Below, in pieces: positions 41,486 to 50,634 of a stretch of DNA of 64,000 nt. Below the pieces are notes generated by a model that did no database searches, was not told the origin of the DNA, and saw nothing but the letters and a program-made list of their open reading frames with translations. The DNA is taken from contig JACKPC010000001.1 of the NCBI GenBank assembly GCA_024233835.1, positions 682,001 to 746,000 of the forward strand, written 5' to 3'. The stretch comes from Leptospiraceae bacterium. GTDB taxonomy: Bacteria; Spirochaetota; Leptospiria; Leptospirales; Leptospiraceae. Both the position numbers and the translations under genes were made by a program. Each line of letters starts with the position of its first letter. The first letter of the stretch is position 1.

Positions 41486-44260
41486 ATGTTTTTAAAACAA
41501 CTCTTCTCATATTTATTTATATACTTTATATTTATCCTAACACCTGTGTTTTCAGAGGATTGGCTCGATCTATATGAAGGAGAAAAACTTGAGGTATACG
41601 GTAGTGAAAAAAGTAAGAAATATCCTGTAAGCAATATTTTTTGGGAAATTGAAGACTGGGAAAATCACTATTCTCTAATGGCTTTCTGGCTCTATAAATA
41701 CCGGAATTATCCAAAATTTACATCCGCCCACTTATTTCCCTTTTACTCCTCTCTAAATAGTAAAATTGATGAAAGAAGAAAATATAGATTTTTAAACTAT
41801 ACCTATAAACAAAATAAAGATTCCAGTTCTAATGATCGAAGTATATTTCCCCTGATTTTTTGGGGGAAGAATGAAAACTTAAATGAAAGCTATCATTCTA
41901 TACTGCCTTTTTACTACTATGATTCTGCAGAGAAAGGCGAGAGAAATAACTTGAGCTTTCTCTTTATTCCTTTTCCCTTTTATTATTCATCTACTTCTTA
42001 TACATTCCATAAAAAAAAAGAACATAAAGAATCAGTTCATTGGTCATTACTTCATTACAGAAAACTACAGGAAGATGAAGGTTATGAATTAAAAAATTTT
42101 CAACATCAAAGTACTATAGGTTTTCCGCTCCTCCCTTTCGTTTATTACTCTTCTAACATTCAGGGTAGGGGGACCTACAGAAGAATTTTAAGCCTGTTTC
42201 ATAAAGAAACTTCAGAAACAGGAGAAATGCAGGCAATATCATTTTTTCCTTTTTTTTCCTATGAAAAGAAAGCTTCTTTTTCTATACCTATACTTCTTTT
42301 TCGAAAAGATTTAAATACTCCCACACCGGCTTATGGTGAGACCGTATTCCCCCTAAGTTTATACTATCATAGCTGGGATCCTTCCCATGATACAAAATTA
42401 CTCGGACCTTATTATTCTCAAGAGTCCAAAATCATCAACCATAGCCTGACAGTCCTTTTTCCTTTATATTGGAAGAAAAATTCAGAAACAAAAGATTGGA
42501 CTTTATTACTTCCCCTTTACTTTAACTACAATGATAAGGAGAGTGATTACCATTTCAACTTGATCTGGTTTACCCGCAATCAGGCCGGTCTTATAAGCCC
42601 GGATTTAAATATTACAAGAAAAGAAGATACTTGGTTTTTTGATACAGACATCAACATACTCTACTATTTGCTCAGTTTCTCGTTTCGAGAGTCTTTTTCG
42701 AAACCAAAATTTCTGAGGGATAGCAGTTCAAGATTAAAGACCTATGAAGAATTAGAAGAAGATAAAAGGAATGAAGAAGAAAAGAAACGGAAATTGGAAA
42801 ATAAACTAAATGAAGAACCAAGTCTACAAACCCGACGTTCTATCTCAAGAGAAGATTCCTCTCAATTCAGAGGCTATTCGGCATTATTTGGTTTAGTAGC
42901 CTACGAAAAAGCGGACACAAGAAGACACTTTCGTCTCCTGCCCCTATCCTGGTTGAGCTGGGATGAAGCTTCTGATGAAAAGATAATTCTTTTACCTCCA
43001 TTTCCTCCTCTTGTGGTCTGGTTCAGTTCTCCGGAACTTGAGTATAATATTATATTCCCATTTTATGGTAGACAGAAAGACAAAGAATCGGAAAAAAAAG
43101 CTTACCTGATTAATGCCTATATTAGCGAGTCCTATAAGATGGATAATCTTGAAGAACGTTCTATTCTCTGGCCTTTAATTAATTATTATACTTCAGACAA
43201 TAAAAGCGGACACCGCATTTTACCTTTTTATCTGCAAACCAATTATAAAGGAGAAGCTTATACAGAAAGTGTCAATTATACTCTTTTCAGTCGATATTCG
43301 AACTACACCTCCAAAAATCATTCTGACTACTCCTTATTTCTCTGGCCGCTTTTAACATATTTTTCTAAAAGTAATGATATATATCCTAAAACTACAGGTT
43401 CAAAAACAAAAACGGAGGAATTTGAAAAGTATACCTTATTCTTAAGCCCTTTTATCTATAGGAGTTCAGATGCTTATAATACTCATACAAATTTATTCTG
43501 GTTTACCGATTGGACAGTGAAAAACAATGGAAGTCTGGATTATATATTATTATTTCCTTTCTTTTATACAGATAACTTTTTTATGTTTTTCCCTTTTACT
43601 TTTACATCCTATGGAGAAAATCGTATTACCACATTTACTCTTTTGAACTTTTATAAAAGTTCTGAAAATTACACTTATTACAATTTCCTATTTTTATTGC
43701 AGTTTGAAAATAACCCTGAAGATTTCTCAAGTTACTTACTATTTAATTCTTTCAATCTCGAGTTTCGTCCAAAAGTTTTTGAATCAGAAGGTCTGTATAG
43801 CTTACTCTGGGACTTTAAGAAATATGAAGAAAACTGGAAAGAAGCATCTGTTCTCTGGTTAGGCTATGAAAATAAGCACCAGGAGGAGATTTATAATTTT
43901 CTTCCTCTTTTTAGAACCAGTAATAGGGAATATGAAAAAACTCGCATATATGGACCGGGTTTACACTACTATTCAGAATCCAACCACAGCACAAGACATA
44001 TCGGTCTCGCCGGAATTTTATACTGGTATTACAACAGTAAAACAAAAAGAGATAGAAGTTTTTATGTTCTTCTTGGAAGCTTGTATAGAGAATATACTCA
44101 AAAAGAGCGAGGTTTTATAAGCCGTGGAAGCCTCTGGGGCTGGCTCTGGGAATATCAGAAAGAAGAGGAAACCGGCTTCACCAAATTTTCTATTTTTAAA
44201 CTATTTTCCTATAAGCGAGAAGCTGACGGAACAAGAAAGCTGATTGGCTTTCCTTTTTAA
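41486..44260 (+). CDS. Exported aromatic-rich repeat protein of unknown function
   Basis: 924 residues. Signal peptide about 1-23 (LFSYLFIYFIFILTPVFS). The mature part is built of dozens of irregular repeats in which a short hydrophobic-aromatic strand of the type LFPFY, IFPLIFW, ILPFYYY, LLPLYF or LFPLYW is followed by a charged loop. Tyr, Phe, Ser, Asn and Lys dominate. A charged helical insert (EELEEDKRNEEEKKRKLENK) breaks the series near residue 420. I recognise no domain. The repeat spacing and aromatic girdles suggest an outer-membrane beta-structure or surface beta-repeat solenoid. Confidence 0.7.
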   Translation: MFLKQLFSYLFIYFIFILTPVFSEDWLDLYEGEKLEVYGSEKSKKYPVSNIFWEIEDWENHYSLMAFWLYKYRNYPKFTSAHLFPFYSSLNSKIDERRKYRFLNYTYKQNKDSSSNDRSIFPLIFWGKNENLNESYHSILPFYYYDSAEKGERNNLSFLFIPFPFYYSSTSYTFHKKKEHKESVHWSLLHYRKLQEDEGYELKNFQHQSTIGFPLLPFVYYSSNIQGRGTYRRILSLFHKETSETGEMQAISFFPFFSYEKKASFSIPILLFRKDLNTPTPAYGETVFPLSLYYHSWDPSHDTKLLGPYYSQESKIINHSLTVLFPLYWKKNSETKDWTLLLPLYFNYNDKESDYHFNLIWFTRNQAGLISPDLNITRKEDTWFFDTDINILYYLLSFSFRESFSKPKFLRDSSSRLKTYEELEEDKRNEEEKKRKLENKLNEEPSLQTRRSISREDSSQFRGYSALFGLVAYEKADTRRHFRLLPLSWLSWDEASDEKIILLPPFPPLVVWFSSPELEYNIIFPFYGRQKDKESEKKAYLINAYISESYKMDNLEERSILWPLINYYTSDNKSGHRILPFYLQTNYKGEAYTESVNYTLFSRYSNYTSKNHSDYSLFLWPLLTYFSKSNDIYPKTTGSKTKTEEFEKYTLFLSPFIYRSSDAYNTHTNLFWFTDWTVKNNGSLDYILLFPFFYTDNFFMFFPFTFTSYGENRITTFTLLNFYKSSENYTYYNFLFLLQFENNPEDFSSYLLFNSFNLEFRPKVFESEGLYSLLWDFKKYEENWKEASVLWLGYENKHQEEIYNFLPLFRTSNREYEKTRIYGPGLHYYSESNHSTRHIGLAGILYWYYNSKTKRDRSFYVLLGSLYREYTQKERGFISRGSLWGWLWEYQKEEETGFTKFSIFKLFSYKREADGTRKLIGFPF

Positions 44261-44344
44261 GTATTGTTTAACTATTTTTATTCTTCATAAAAAGTTGGAC
44301 AGGATTTCTTTTAAAGAAAGAATAACCATAGGAGGAATACTTAC

Positions 44345-45331
44345 TTGGAAGAATCTCAAAAGCTTAATTGGAAAGAAGCCTTTTTAAAAAGCCCGGGTCC
44401 TAAAACCTGGAAAGAAGCTTTCGCTTTATATATGAAAGGTGTTGCCATGGGAGGAGCCGATATCATACCCGGTGTTTCGGGGGGGACTATCGCACTCATC
44501 GTTGGAATTTATGAAAAACTTTTGCAGGCTATACAATCTATCGATGCAAAGTTTATTCGTAAATTACTATCTTTTAATATAAAAGAAGCTTTATCGATTA
44601 TACATATACGTTTTTTAGTTAGCCTGCTTGCCGGAATTGGAACCGCTGTTGTTGGCCTTTCACATGTAATCCACATTTTTCTGAATGATTTTCCGGTTCA
44701 AACCTGGGCTTTCTTCTTCGGCTTGATTCTTGCTTCCATACTTATTATTGGAAAAAGTATCACGAATTGGGGAAGCAGCGGAGGGAGCGGTTTTCTTTTT
44801 GGAACTATTAGTGGCTACATTCTTGTTGGTTTAATTCCGGTTCAAACTCCGGAAACAAGTTGGTTTATTTTTCTTTGCGGAATGATAGCCATCTGTGCGA
44901 TGATACTTCCCGGAATCAGCGGTGCTTTTTTATTACTTGTATTAGGAAAATATGAGTATGTTACCTCAGCTTTAAAAAATCCTTTTTTACCTTCGAGTAT
45001 CCTTATCATTATAACTTTTGGAAGTGGAGCCCTTATAGGAATTCTTGCATTTTCAAGGCTTTTAAATTACCTATTAAAAAATTATCATAACCTAACAATT
45101 GCCATCCTGACCGGTTTAATGCTTGGTTCTTTACGGAAAGTCTGGCCCTGGAAAGAAATCCTTGAAACAAAACTAATTCGGGGAAAAATACATGTATTGA
45201 GAGAAGCCAATATTTTGCCGGTAAGTTATGACAGCACTTTTCTTCTGGCTATTTTTCTTATCCTCATCGGTTTTATCCTGGTTCTTGGCCTCGATAAAAT
45301 TGCGTCAAACGAAAAGAAGGGAGAATTATAA
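44345..45331 (+). CDS. DUF368-family polyprenyl-phosphate transporter
   Basis: 328 residues starting at TTG 44345, supported by AGGAGG nine bases upstream. About nine membrane helices. The family signature GGADIIPGVSGGTIALIVGIYE is near residue 35-56, repeated loosely as AICAMILPGISGAFLLLVLGKYEYV near 180-205. DUF368 proteins have been identified as undecaprenyl-phosphate flippases (PopT type) that recycle the lipid carrier of cell-wall synthesis. Single gene; the neighbours do not add to the assignment. Confidence 0.88.
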   Translation: MEESQKLNWKEAFLKSPGPKTWKEAFALYMKGVAMGGADIIPGVSGGTIALIVGIYEKLLQAIQSIDAKFIRKLLSFNIKEALSIIHIRFLVSLLAGIGTAVVGLSHVIHIFLNDFPVQTWAFFFGLILASILIIGKSITNWGSSGGSGFLFGTISGYILVGLIPVQTPETSWFIFLCGMIAICAMILPGISGAFLLLVLGKYEYVTSALKNPFLPSSILIIITFGSGALIGILAFSRLLNYLLKNYHNLTIAILTGLMLGSLRKVWPWKEILETKLIRGKIHVLREANILPVSYDSTFLLAIFLILIGFILVLGLDKIASNEKKGEL

Positions 45332-45401
45332 GTTTTTAAGGTGTCCATTTCCTCTAAAAGGAATTGTGATACCAAACTTTCTCGTAGGTATCATTTTTTA
45401 C

Positions 45402-45429
45402 TTGAAAAAAAAACAGGGACTGTTAATAA
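45402..45429 (+). promoter_or_regulatory. Possible sigma-70 promoter before the 124-aa ORF
   Basis: TTGAAA (45402-45407), 16-base spacer, TAATAA (45424-45429), about 30 bases before the likely ATG. Both boxes lie in A-rich DNA, so chance matching is possible. Confidence 0.4.
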
Positions 45430-45457
45430 TTTATTTACAACCGCTTTGGAGAGAACT

Positions 45458-45832
45458 ATGTCTTTATCTTTTGATACCATTCTGGGAAGCGTAAAAACAT
45501 GGCTTACAGAACATAAATTTGAACATGTAGTAATTCAGGAACCGATCGGCTTCCCCAATCTAACCATGATACACAGGGATGAGAAAGTGGCGATTCAGGT
45601 AGTTCCCGTATTAAATTCCAAAAGTATCAAGGAAGAAATTATTAATGCTTTTGGTTATATCGAAAAAAGCAAGTTTAGCTGTGATAAAAGATGGATGATC
45701 TTTGTCGGTAGTAATACTGAGATTGATGAAAAAACAGAAGATCTGATCTACCGCTATCTTGATACATACGGAAGCAATGACTTTGAATTGACATTTGGTT
45801 ATATAGATAATATAGGAAAACTTATCGCTTAA
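45458..45832 (+). CDS. Hypothetical protein, convergent with the R-M genes
   Basis: 124 residues from ATG 45458, which has GGAGAG upstream; the longer open frame to 45341 lacks one. The strand-helix pattern VAIQVVPVLNSKSIKEEIINAFGYIEKSK and KRWMIFVGSN suggests an alpha/beta fold; I do not recognise the family. Its TAA overlaps the TAA of the restriction enzyme gene on the other strand (TTAA at 45829-45832). Confidence 0.6.
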   Translation: MSLSFDTILGSVKTWLTEHKFEHVVIQEPIGFPNLTMIHRDEKVAIQVVPVLNSKSIKEEIINAFGYIEKSKFSCDKRWMIFVGSNTEIDEKTEDLIYRYLDTYGSNDFELTFGYIDNIGKLIA

Positions 45833-46320
45833 TCAACAAAGGTGTTATTTGCCCAGGTTAAAAAACCTTTCAAATCCATTACCAGAATGTTTTTCTCTAC
45901 ATTCAGGCTACTGGTATAAAGCTTCTTTTTTACGGCATTCCTGAGCCAACGAATAGCACCTTCTTTGAATCCATCACCATCTATTAATATAATAATATCT
46001 TTTTCCGGCATGGCTTCGATGCAATTCAAATATAAATAGGGAAGCTTTTCATCTACAGAACCGGAGGATTGCTGCCATTTACACTCTATACGAATTTCCA
46101 GATTATATTTTTTAGACTTCAATAAAAATTCAGTATTTCCACTATGGCCGTATACTGTTATAAATGGTACATTGCATAAAAGTAGTTCGTTCCATAAGCG
46201 TTCTGAATTCGACTCATATTCCTTGTATTTAATTATATGAAAACCCTTTTGCATTAGTACAGAGCGGACTGTTTGCTCCAATAAATTTCCGGTAACATTT
46301 CCCTTGGTACCCTGTTTCAT
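45829..46320 (-). CDS. Type II restriction endonuclease, PD-(D/E)XK (PDDEXK_11-like)
   Basis: 163 residues. The PD-(D/E)XK core reads GNTEFLLKS followed by LEIRIECKWQQSSGSVDEK, where Glu-Cys-Lys is the (D/E)XK pair; then PYLYLNCIEAMPEKDIIILIDG. This matches a short nuclease family (PDDEXK_11) usually next to Dam-type methylases. The gene overlaps the methylase stop by four bases (ATGA), so methylase is made first. No controller gene was found. Confidence 0.8.
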   Translation of the reverse strand: MKQGTKGNVTGNLLEQTVRSVLMQKGFHIIKYKEYESNSERLWNELLLCNVPFITVYGHSGNTEFLLKSKKYNLEIRIECKWQQSSGSVDEKLPYLYLNCIEAMPEKDIIILIDGDGFKEGAIRWLRNAVKKKLYTSSLNVEKNILVMDLKGFLTWANNTFVD

Positions 46321-47324
46321 GAATCCTCCCTTTCCGTCTTATAATTCGTAACCAGTATCTCTTTTATTTTTCCTCTTTTATCGCCTTTGGAATTTATCAT
46401 TCGCGCTGCATATACATTATTAATATAATAATTTTTATAAATCCTATCAAAAAAATCATTTTCCGGATCAATATTTTTCGGCTCAGAATTACTCAGCATG
46501 AACAGTGCTCCTTTCGTATCTATTAAATCCAAAAACTTAGCCAGGCGTTTTTGTTCTGAATCGTCGAAAACATTAGAATAAGAGACTTTTTCTTCTTTTT
46601 CAAATACATGGGGAAGAACTCTTTGACCTTCATCTTTTAATACATAGCTTGAGTAAGAGGTAAAATTCGAGGTTTTACTAATTGGCTTATAGGGTGGATC
46701 CAAATAGACAAAAGTATTTTTCTTGAGTTGAGTTTTGATTTCTTCAAAGTCTCCAATTCGTATTTCTACTTTTTCTAATATTTTAGAAACATGAGCAAGG
46801 TTTGTTTCATCACAAATTTTAGGTTTTAAATAGGAACCATGCGGACTATTAAATGCACCCTTTTGATTAAAACGAAACAAACCATTGTAACAGGTTTTAT
46901 TTAAAAAAATTACCTGTGCTGCACGCTTAATCCAGGCTTCTTCATAGTTTCGGTATCCTATAAGATCCTTATTTATATTAAAAGAAGCACGAACACGTAA
47001 ATAGTATTCTTTACGTTTTTCTTCATCTAAAGGAATATATTTTTTTTCCATTTCCTTTAAGAATCTTATCAACTTCTCATTATCTTTTTGAACAACCCTA
47101 TAGGTAAGCACCAACTCTCTATTTATATCAGCCAGGATAGCCTCTGATACTTTATAATTTTTAAATATATGAAAAAAGACAGCACCGCTTCCCAGGAATG
47201 GTTCGATATAGCGTTTAACTTTTCCTTTTAGTAGTTCCTGAGGGAAATAACTTTTGAATTGAGAAAGCAGTTGAGTTTTCCCTCCCGGCCATTTTAAAAA
47301 GGGCCGGGCCTGATTCTCTTCCAT
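46317..47324 (-). CDS. Dam-family DNA N6-adenine methyltransferase (type II R-M)
   Basis: 335 residues. FLKWPGGKTQLL at the N-terminus, SAM-binding EPFLGSGAVFFH (motif I) and catalytic YLDPPYKPISKTSNFTSYS (motif IV, DPPY) are all intact, with the order of the alpha-class D12 methylases. The region after DPPY resembles MboI/DpnII methylases that act on GATC, so GATC specificity is possible but not shown. It protects DNA from the nuclease encoded immediately downstream. Confidence 0.92.
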   Translation of the reverse strand: MEENQARPFLKWPGGKTQLLSQFKSYFPQELLKGKVKRYIEPFLGSGAVFFHIFKNYKVSEAILADINRELVLTYRVVQKDNEKLIRFLKEMEKKYIPLDEEKRKEYYLRVRASFNINKDLIGYRNYEEAWIKRAAQVIFLNKTCYNGLFRFNQKGAFNSPHGSYLKPKICDETNLAHVSKILEKVEIRIGDFEEIKTQLKKNTFVYLDPPYKPISKTSNFTSYSSYVLKDEGQRVLPHVFEKEEKVSYSNVFDDSEQKRLAKFLDLIDTKGALFMLSNSEPKNIDPENDFFDRIYKNYYINNVYAARMINSKGDKRGKIKEILVTNYKTEREDS

Positions 47325-47326
47325 TA

Positions 47327-48043
47327 CTAAAAACGCTTTACCGGCATAAAAACTTCAATCCTCGGGATAAACTGCGAAGAGCTATAAATCAAGTTTGAAG
47401 CAGGATGAGAAATACCAAGTTTTTCTTTTTTCCGAAAATCTTCCAATTTTTGCCTATCTTCGAGGACATTCCAATAGGAAATACCAGCCGCTCCAAGCAA
47501 AGTAGTACCCGCTCCGGCGGTAGTACGAATCCAATCCTGGCCGGCAAAAGTTCCGGCTATATAAATAAGGCCACCTGTGATAACCAGAGCAAAGGGAAAG
47601 GTTAAGAAGAATATGATTTCGGTTCTCCTTTCCGGAGTCTCCGTATATTTTTTTTCTTTTAAATACTTCTCAAGATTTTTAGATTCAGTTTTCTTTTTTT
47701 TTGATTCTGAAGTAGAGATAACTTCTCCCGTAACCGGGTTAATCTTAGGTGCATTTCTACTATTAATATTCACATTAAATGCACCCGGTGTAAATCCGGG
47801 AAGAACAGTGAAAGGAGTGGAAGGTTTGATAACAGATTTGGGATTCACCAGAGAAGGTTTAGGATACTTGGGCGGTAATTCGTATTCTTTATAGTAATCA
47901 GAATCTTCAATTCCTGATTTATAACGTCTTAAATTATAATCGTACGGATCGTAAAAGTCCGTTTTTGATTGAGAATACAGGTAGCCATTCAAGAATGCAG
48001 CAATTAATAATAAGCTAATATATCTTATAATTTTAAGAAGCAA
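47327..48043 (-). CDS. Hypothetical membrane/exported protein
   Basis: 238 residues beginning at TTG 48043, preceded by GAGGAAAGG. Signal-like N-terminus (IIRYISLLLIAAFLNGYLYS), a Pro/Tyr-rich segment (YELPPKYPKPSLVNPKS), then two hydrophobic helices (IIFFLTFPFALVITGGLIYIAG and TTAGAGTTLLGAAGISYW) around residues 140-190. No recognised domain. It lies between the R-M pair and the DUF1574 gene, on the same strand and with short gaps. Confidence 0.6.
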   Translation of the reverse strand: MLLKIIRYISLLLIAAFLNGYLYSQSKTDFYDPYDYNLRRYKSGIEDSDYYKEYELPPKYPKPSLVNPKSVIKPSTPFTVLPGFTPGAFNVNINSRNAPKINPVTGEVISTSESKKKKTESKNLEKYLKEKKYTETPERRTEIIFFLTFPFALVITGGLIYIAGTFAGQDWIRTTAGAGTTLLGAAGISYWNVLEDRQKLEDFRKKEKLGISHPASNLIYSSSQFIPRIEVFMPVKRF

Positions 48044-48055
48044 GGCCTTTCCTCG

Positions 48056-49144
48056 TTACTCTCTGGATTCATTCGGAAATTTTGATATTTTATCAAAAAG
48101 GTAGTCTGTATAAGCCGGATAACATTCTAAGGACATGTGACTGGCATCTCCAAAATAATCGCAGGAATAATCCGGATCTTCATTCATATTCCAGGAATGT
48201 GCATTATATTGCTTATATATCTTTTTCATCCAGCTTGTCCAATATGCATGAACAGTATTCATTTCTCCTTCTATTTTAATTTTCTTATTTTTTATCAGTT
48301 CAAAATAGGAAGGGGCAAGACGAACCCAAACGATTGCATAAGGTATTTTCATTTCATTCAAAAGAAGGGCGTTATCGGCTTGAAACCTCCACATATTTTC
48401 ATTAAAACGAAAAACTTCTAAATAAGAATGAAAATCTCCTTCTGCATATTCATTTATTAACTCAGGTGGAGAAGCAACATTTCCGGAAACATTGGGTGAT
48501 ACACTGCCTCTTTCTTTTAATAACTTTTCCCGGATTTGATTCCGAAAGTTTCTATAATTATTTAATATAGCAAAATTGTTTTTCATTCGTTCTAAAACAA
48601 TTTTCAAATTAGGTCGATACTGATAAGTCCTGAATAAACGTTTGGCTATAAAATTTGTAATTTCCTCAGAGCTATATCGTTTATAATGCCGGAAGACAAA
48701 GGAAAAATCCAGTCCGTTTACCAGTACTTCATCAATTTTTATAAAGGCATCTAGGTTGTAAGCTTCTACCGAATTATCAAGCAAAACAAATTCAGGTTTT
48801 AGCTTTTCTTTTTTTAACTTTTCTAACCAATAGTAGAAATAGTCCGGTGTTCCTCCGGGAACTGAAAAGTTAAATAAAATCCAATCCGGGTGATGTTTTT
48901 CTATGTATTCATTATTAAATAATAAACCCCTCGAACTGCCCAGATAGACTAAAACTTTTTTTCTGCTTTTTTGCTTTAGATAATCTTTTAAGTCATCAAA
49001 AAGCACTGGTTTATGAAAATAGTTTAACTCGGATAAGGTTTTCGTAAAATACGTTTGAAACCTTTCAAGCAATAGTATCTTATCCAGAACATATGCTATA
49101 AAAAATATCAGGAATGGAAGCAATAGATATTTACGCTTAATCAC
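48056..49144 (-). CDS. DUF1574-family protein (SGNH-like), partner of MBOAT
   Basis: 362 residues starting at GTG 49144. An N-terminal membrane helix (LLLPFLIFFIAYVLDKILLL) anchors a periplasmic domain. VLVYLGSSRGLLF resembles the SGNH/GDSL block I, and CDYFGDASHMS near the C-terminus resembles the catalytic DxxH block V. The family (PF07611) is typical of Leptospira. Adjacent to an MBOAT acyltransferase, it is likely the periplasmic half of an AlgI/AlgJ- or DltB/DltD-like system that acylates a surface polymer. Substrate unknown. Confidence 0.75.
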   Translation of the reverse strand: MIKRKYLLLPFLIFFIAYVLDKILLLERFQTYFTKTLSELNYFHKPVLFDDLKDYLKQKSRKKVLVYLGSSRGLLFNNEYIEKHHPDWILFNFSVPGGTPDYFYYWLEKLKKEKLKPEFVLLDNSVEAYNLDAFIKIDEVLVNGLDFSFVFRHYKRYSSEEITNFIAKRLFRTYQYRPNLKIVLERMKNNFAILNNYRNFRNQIREKLLKERGSVSPNVSGNVASPPELINEYAEGDFHSYLEVFRFNENMWRFQADNALLLNEMKIPYAIVWVRLAPSYFELIKNKKIKIEGEMNTVHAYWTSWMKKIYKQYNAHSWNMNEDPDYSCDYFGDASHMSLECYPAYTDYLFDKISKFPNESRE

Positions 49145-49158
49145 CTTAAAAACCTCTT

Positions 49159-50634
49159 CTAAAAACGGTTATAGATAAATCCACCACCACCCTGGGAAAG
49201 GGTAGCCAGCAAAAATATAGTTAGAACACCCATAACAATCACATAAATAAATCGATGTTTTTGGAACCTATCCAGAATACCGGGCCAGTATTGAATTGCA
49301 TGAAATACGAGGAACATAAGAAACATATTGAAAGCTGTGTCTACATGACGAATAGAATTTAAAAGAAAAGATGGTTTTCCATCTATAAGTTCTGCTGATT
49401 CTACAAGCCAGCTATCACCATTGCTAATCAATGTATCACGAAGATATGAAGGTGAATTCGTTACAATACCACCAAATAATTCTATCATAGAACTTGCCGA
49501 GCTAGAGCGAAACATAAGCACACTTACAGATATCACAAAAAAGACAAGCATAGCTTTTAAGGGTTTCAAAAGCTTGGACTTAGGGACAAGAGTCCAGCCA
49601 TATTTAGTCTCAAGAAATCTCTCCATTCCCATCACAACTCCGAGATATGCCCCCCAGGCTACAAAGGTATAATTGGCTCCGTGCCAGAATCCACCTATCA
49701 CCATAGTTAAAAATACATTGATATAGGTTCGAAACTCTGAAACCCGACTCCCTCCGAGAGGAAAGTATATATAATCACGTAGCCATTGAGAAAGAGTTAC
49801 GTGCCAGCGGGACCAAAACTCCCGAACCGTTAAGGAATAGTAAGGAGCAAAAAAGTTTTCCGGGATTTCAAAGCCCAAGAATAAAGCAACCGAACGCGCC
49901 ATATCAGTAAGACCGGAAAAATCAAAGAAAAGTTGCATGGTGTAGAGTAGACCGGCACCAAAAAGGGAATAAACATTGTATTCAGATGGATTCGCAAAAA
50001 CTGGAGCACTGAAGGTATTTAATGGATCCGCAAATAACGCTTTTTTAATAAGACCGGACATCATTAAAAAACAGGCCCGGTATACCATATCTTTTTCCGG
50101 CTCTTTTCTTTCCAGATTCGGAAAAAAATCCGTCATTCGCATGATAGGGCCGGCAATTAAAACAGGAAAAAATAAAACAAAAAGCAAATATTTCCAGAAA
50201 GGTTGATAAGAAGGATCAGGCCGCCTGTAAGAATCTACAGCGGCAGCTATCATCTGGAAAGAATAAAAACTAATAGCCAGGGGAAGGAATATTTGGATAT
50301 GGTCTTTGGCATGATAAAACATTTCAAGCCCGGTAATATCTCCCAAAACCTTTGAAAAGAAATAGAAATATTTAAAAAAACCAAGGTTCAGTATATTAAC
50401 AAGGACAGCCAGACTTAAAATCTTTTTATCCGGTTTCTTATTCAATTGCACATAAAGAAAGTAGTTAATGCTAATAATGAACAAAAAATGAAAAAGAAAA
50501 GATATAGAGCTATATGCATAAAAAAGCATACCTGCAAGGATCAAAAAAATATGCCGAAACCTATAGGGTATATTCCAATAGATTATATACATTACAGCGA
50601 AAAAAAAGAGAAATGGAATTGAATTAAATTGCAT
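49159..50634 (-). CDS. MBOAT-family O-acyltransferase (AlgI-like)
   Basis: 491 residues, about 11 membrane helices. MBOAT landmarks are FWSRWHVTLSQWLRDYIYFPLGGSR written as blocks FWSRWHVTLSQWLRDY and IYFPLGGSR, then MVIGGFWHGANYTFVAWG with the active-site His. The protein carries acyl groups across the membrane to a periplasmic acceptor, as in alginate acetylation. It overlaps the upstream phosphoesterase gene by 11 bases and precedes the DUF1574 partner. Confidence 0.92.
   Translation of the reverse strand: MQFNSIPFLFFFAVMYIIYWNIPYRFRHIFLILAGMLFYAYSSISFLFHFLFIISINYFLYVQLNKKPDKKILSLAVLVNILNLGFFKYFYFFSKVLGDITGLEMFYHAKDHIQIFLPLAISFYSFQMIAAAVDSYRRPDPSYQPFWKYLLFVLFFPVLIAGPIMRMTDFFPNLERKEPEKDMVYRACFLMMSGLIKKALFADPLNTFSAPVFANPSEYNVYSLFGAGLLYTMQLFFDFSGLTDMARSVALFLGFEIPENFFAPYYSLTVREFWSRWHVTLSQWLRDYIYFPLGGSRVSEFRTYINVFLTMVIGGFWHGANYTFVAWGAYLGVVMGMERFLETKYGWTLVPKSKLLKPLKAMLVFFVISVSVLMFRSSSASSMIELFGGIVTNSPSYLRDTLISNGDSWLVESAELIDGKPSFLLNSIRHVDTAFNMFLMFLVFHAIQYWPGILDRFQKHRFIYVIVMGVLTIFLLATLSQGGGGFIYNRF

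Noticed and set aside
44261..44344. TTTCTTT/AAAGAAA hairpin before the DUF368 gene as a terminator
   Set aside because: A/T-only weak stem without a T run in the right place.
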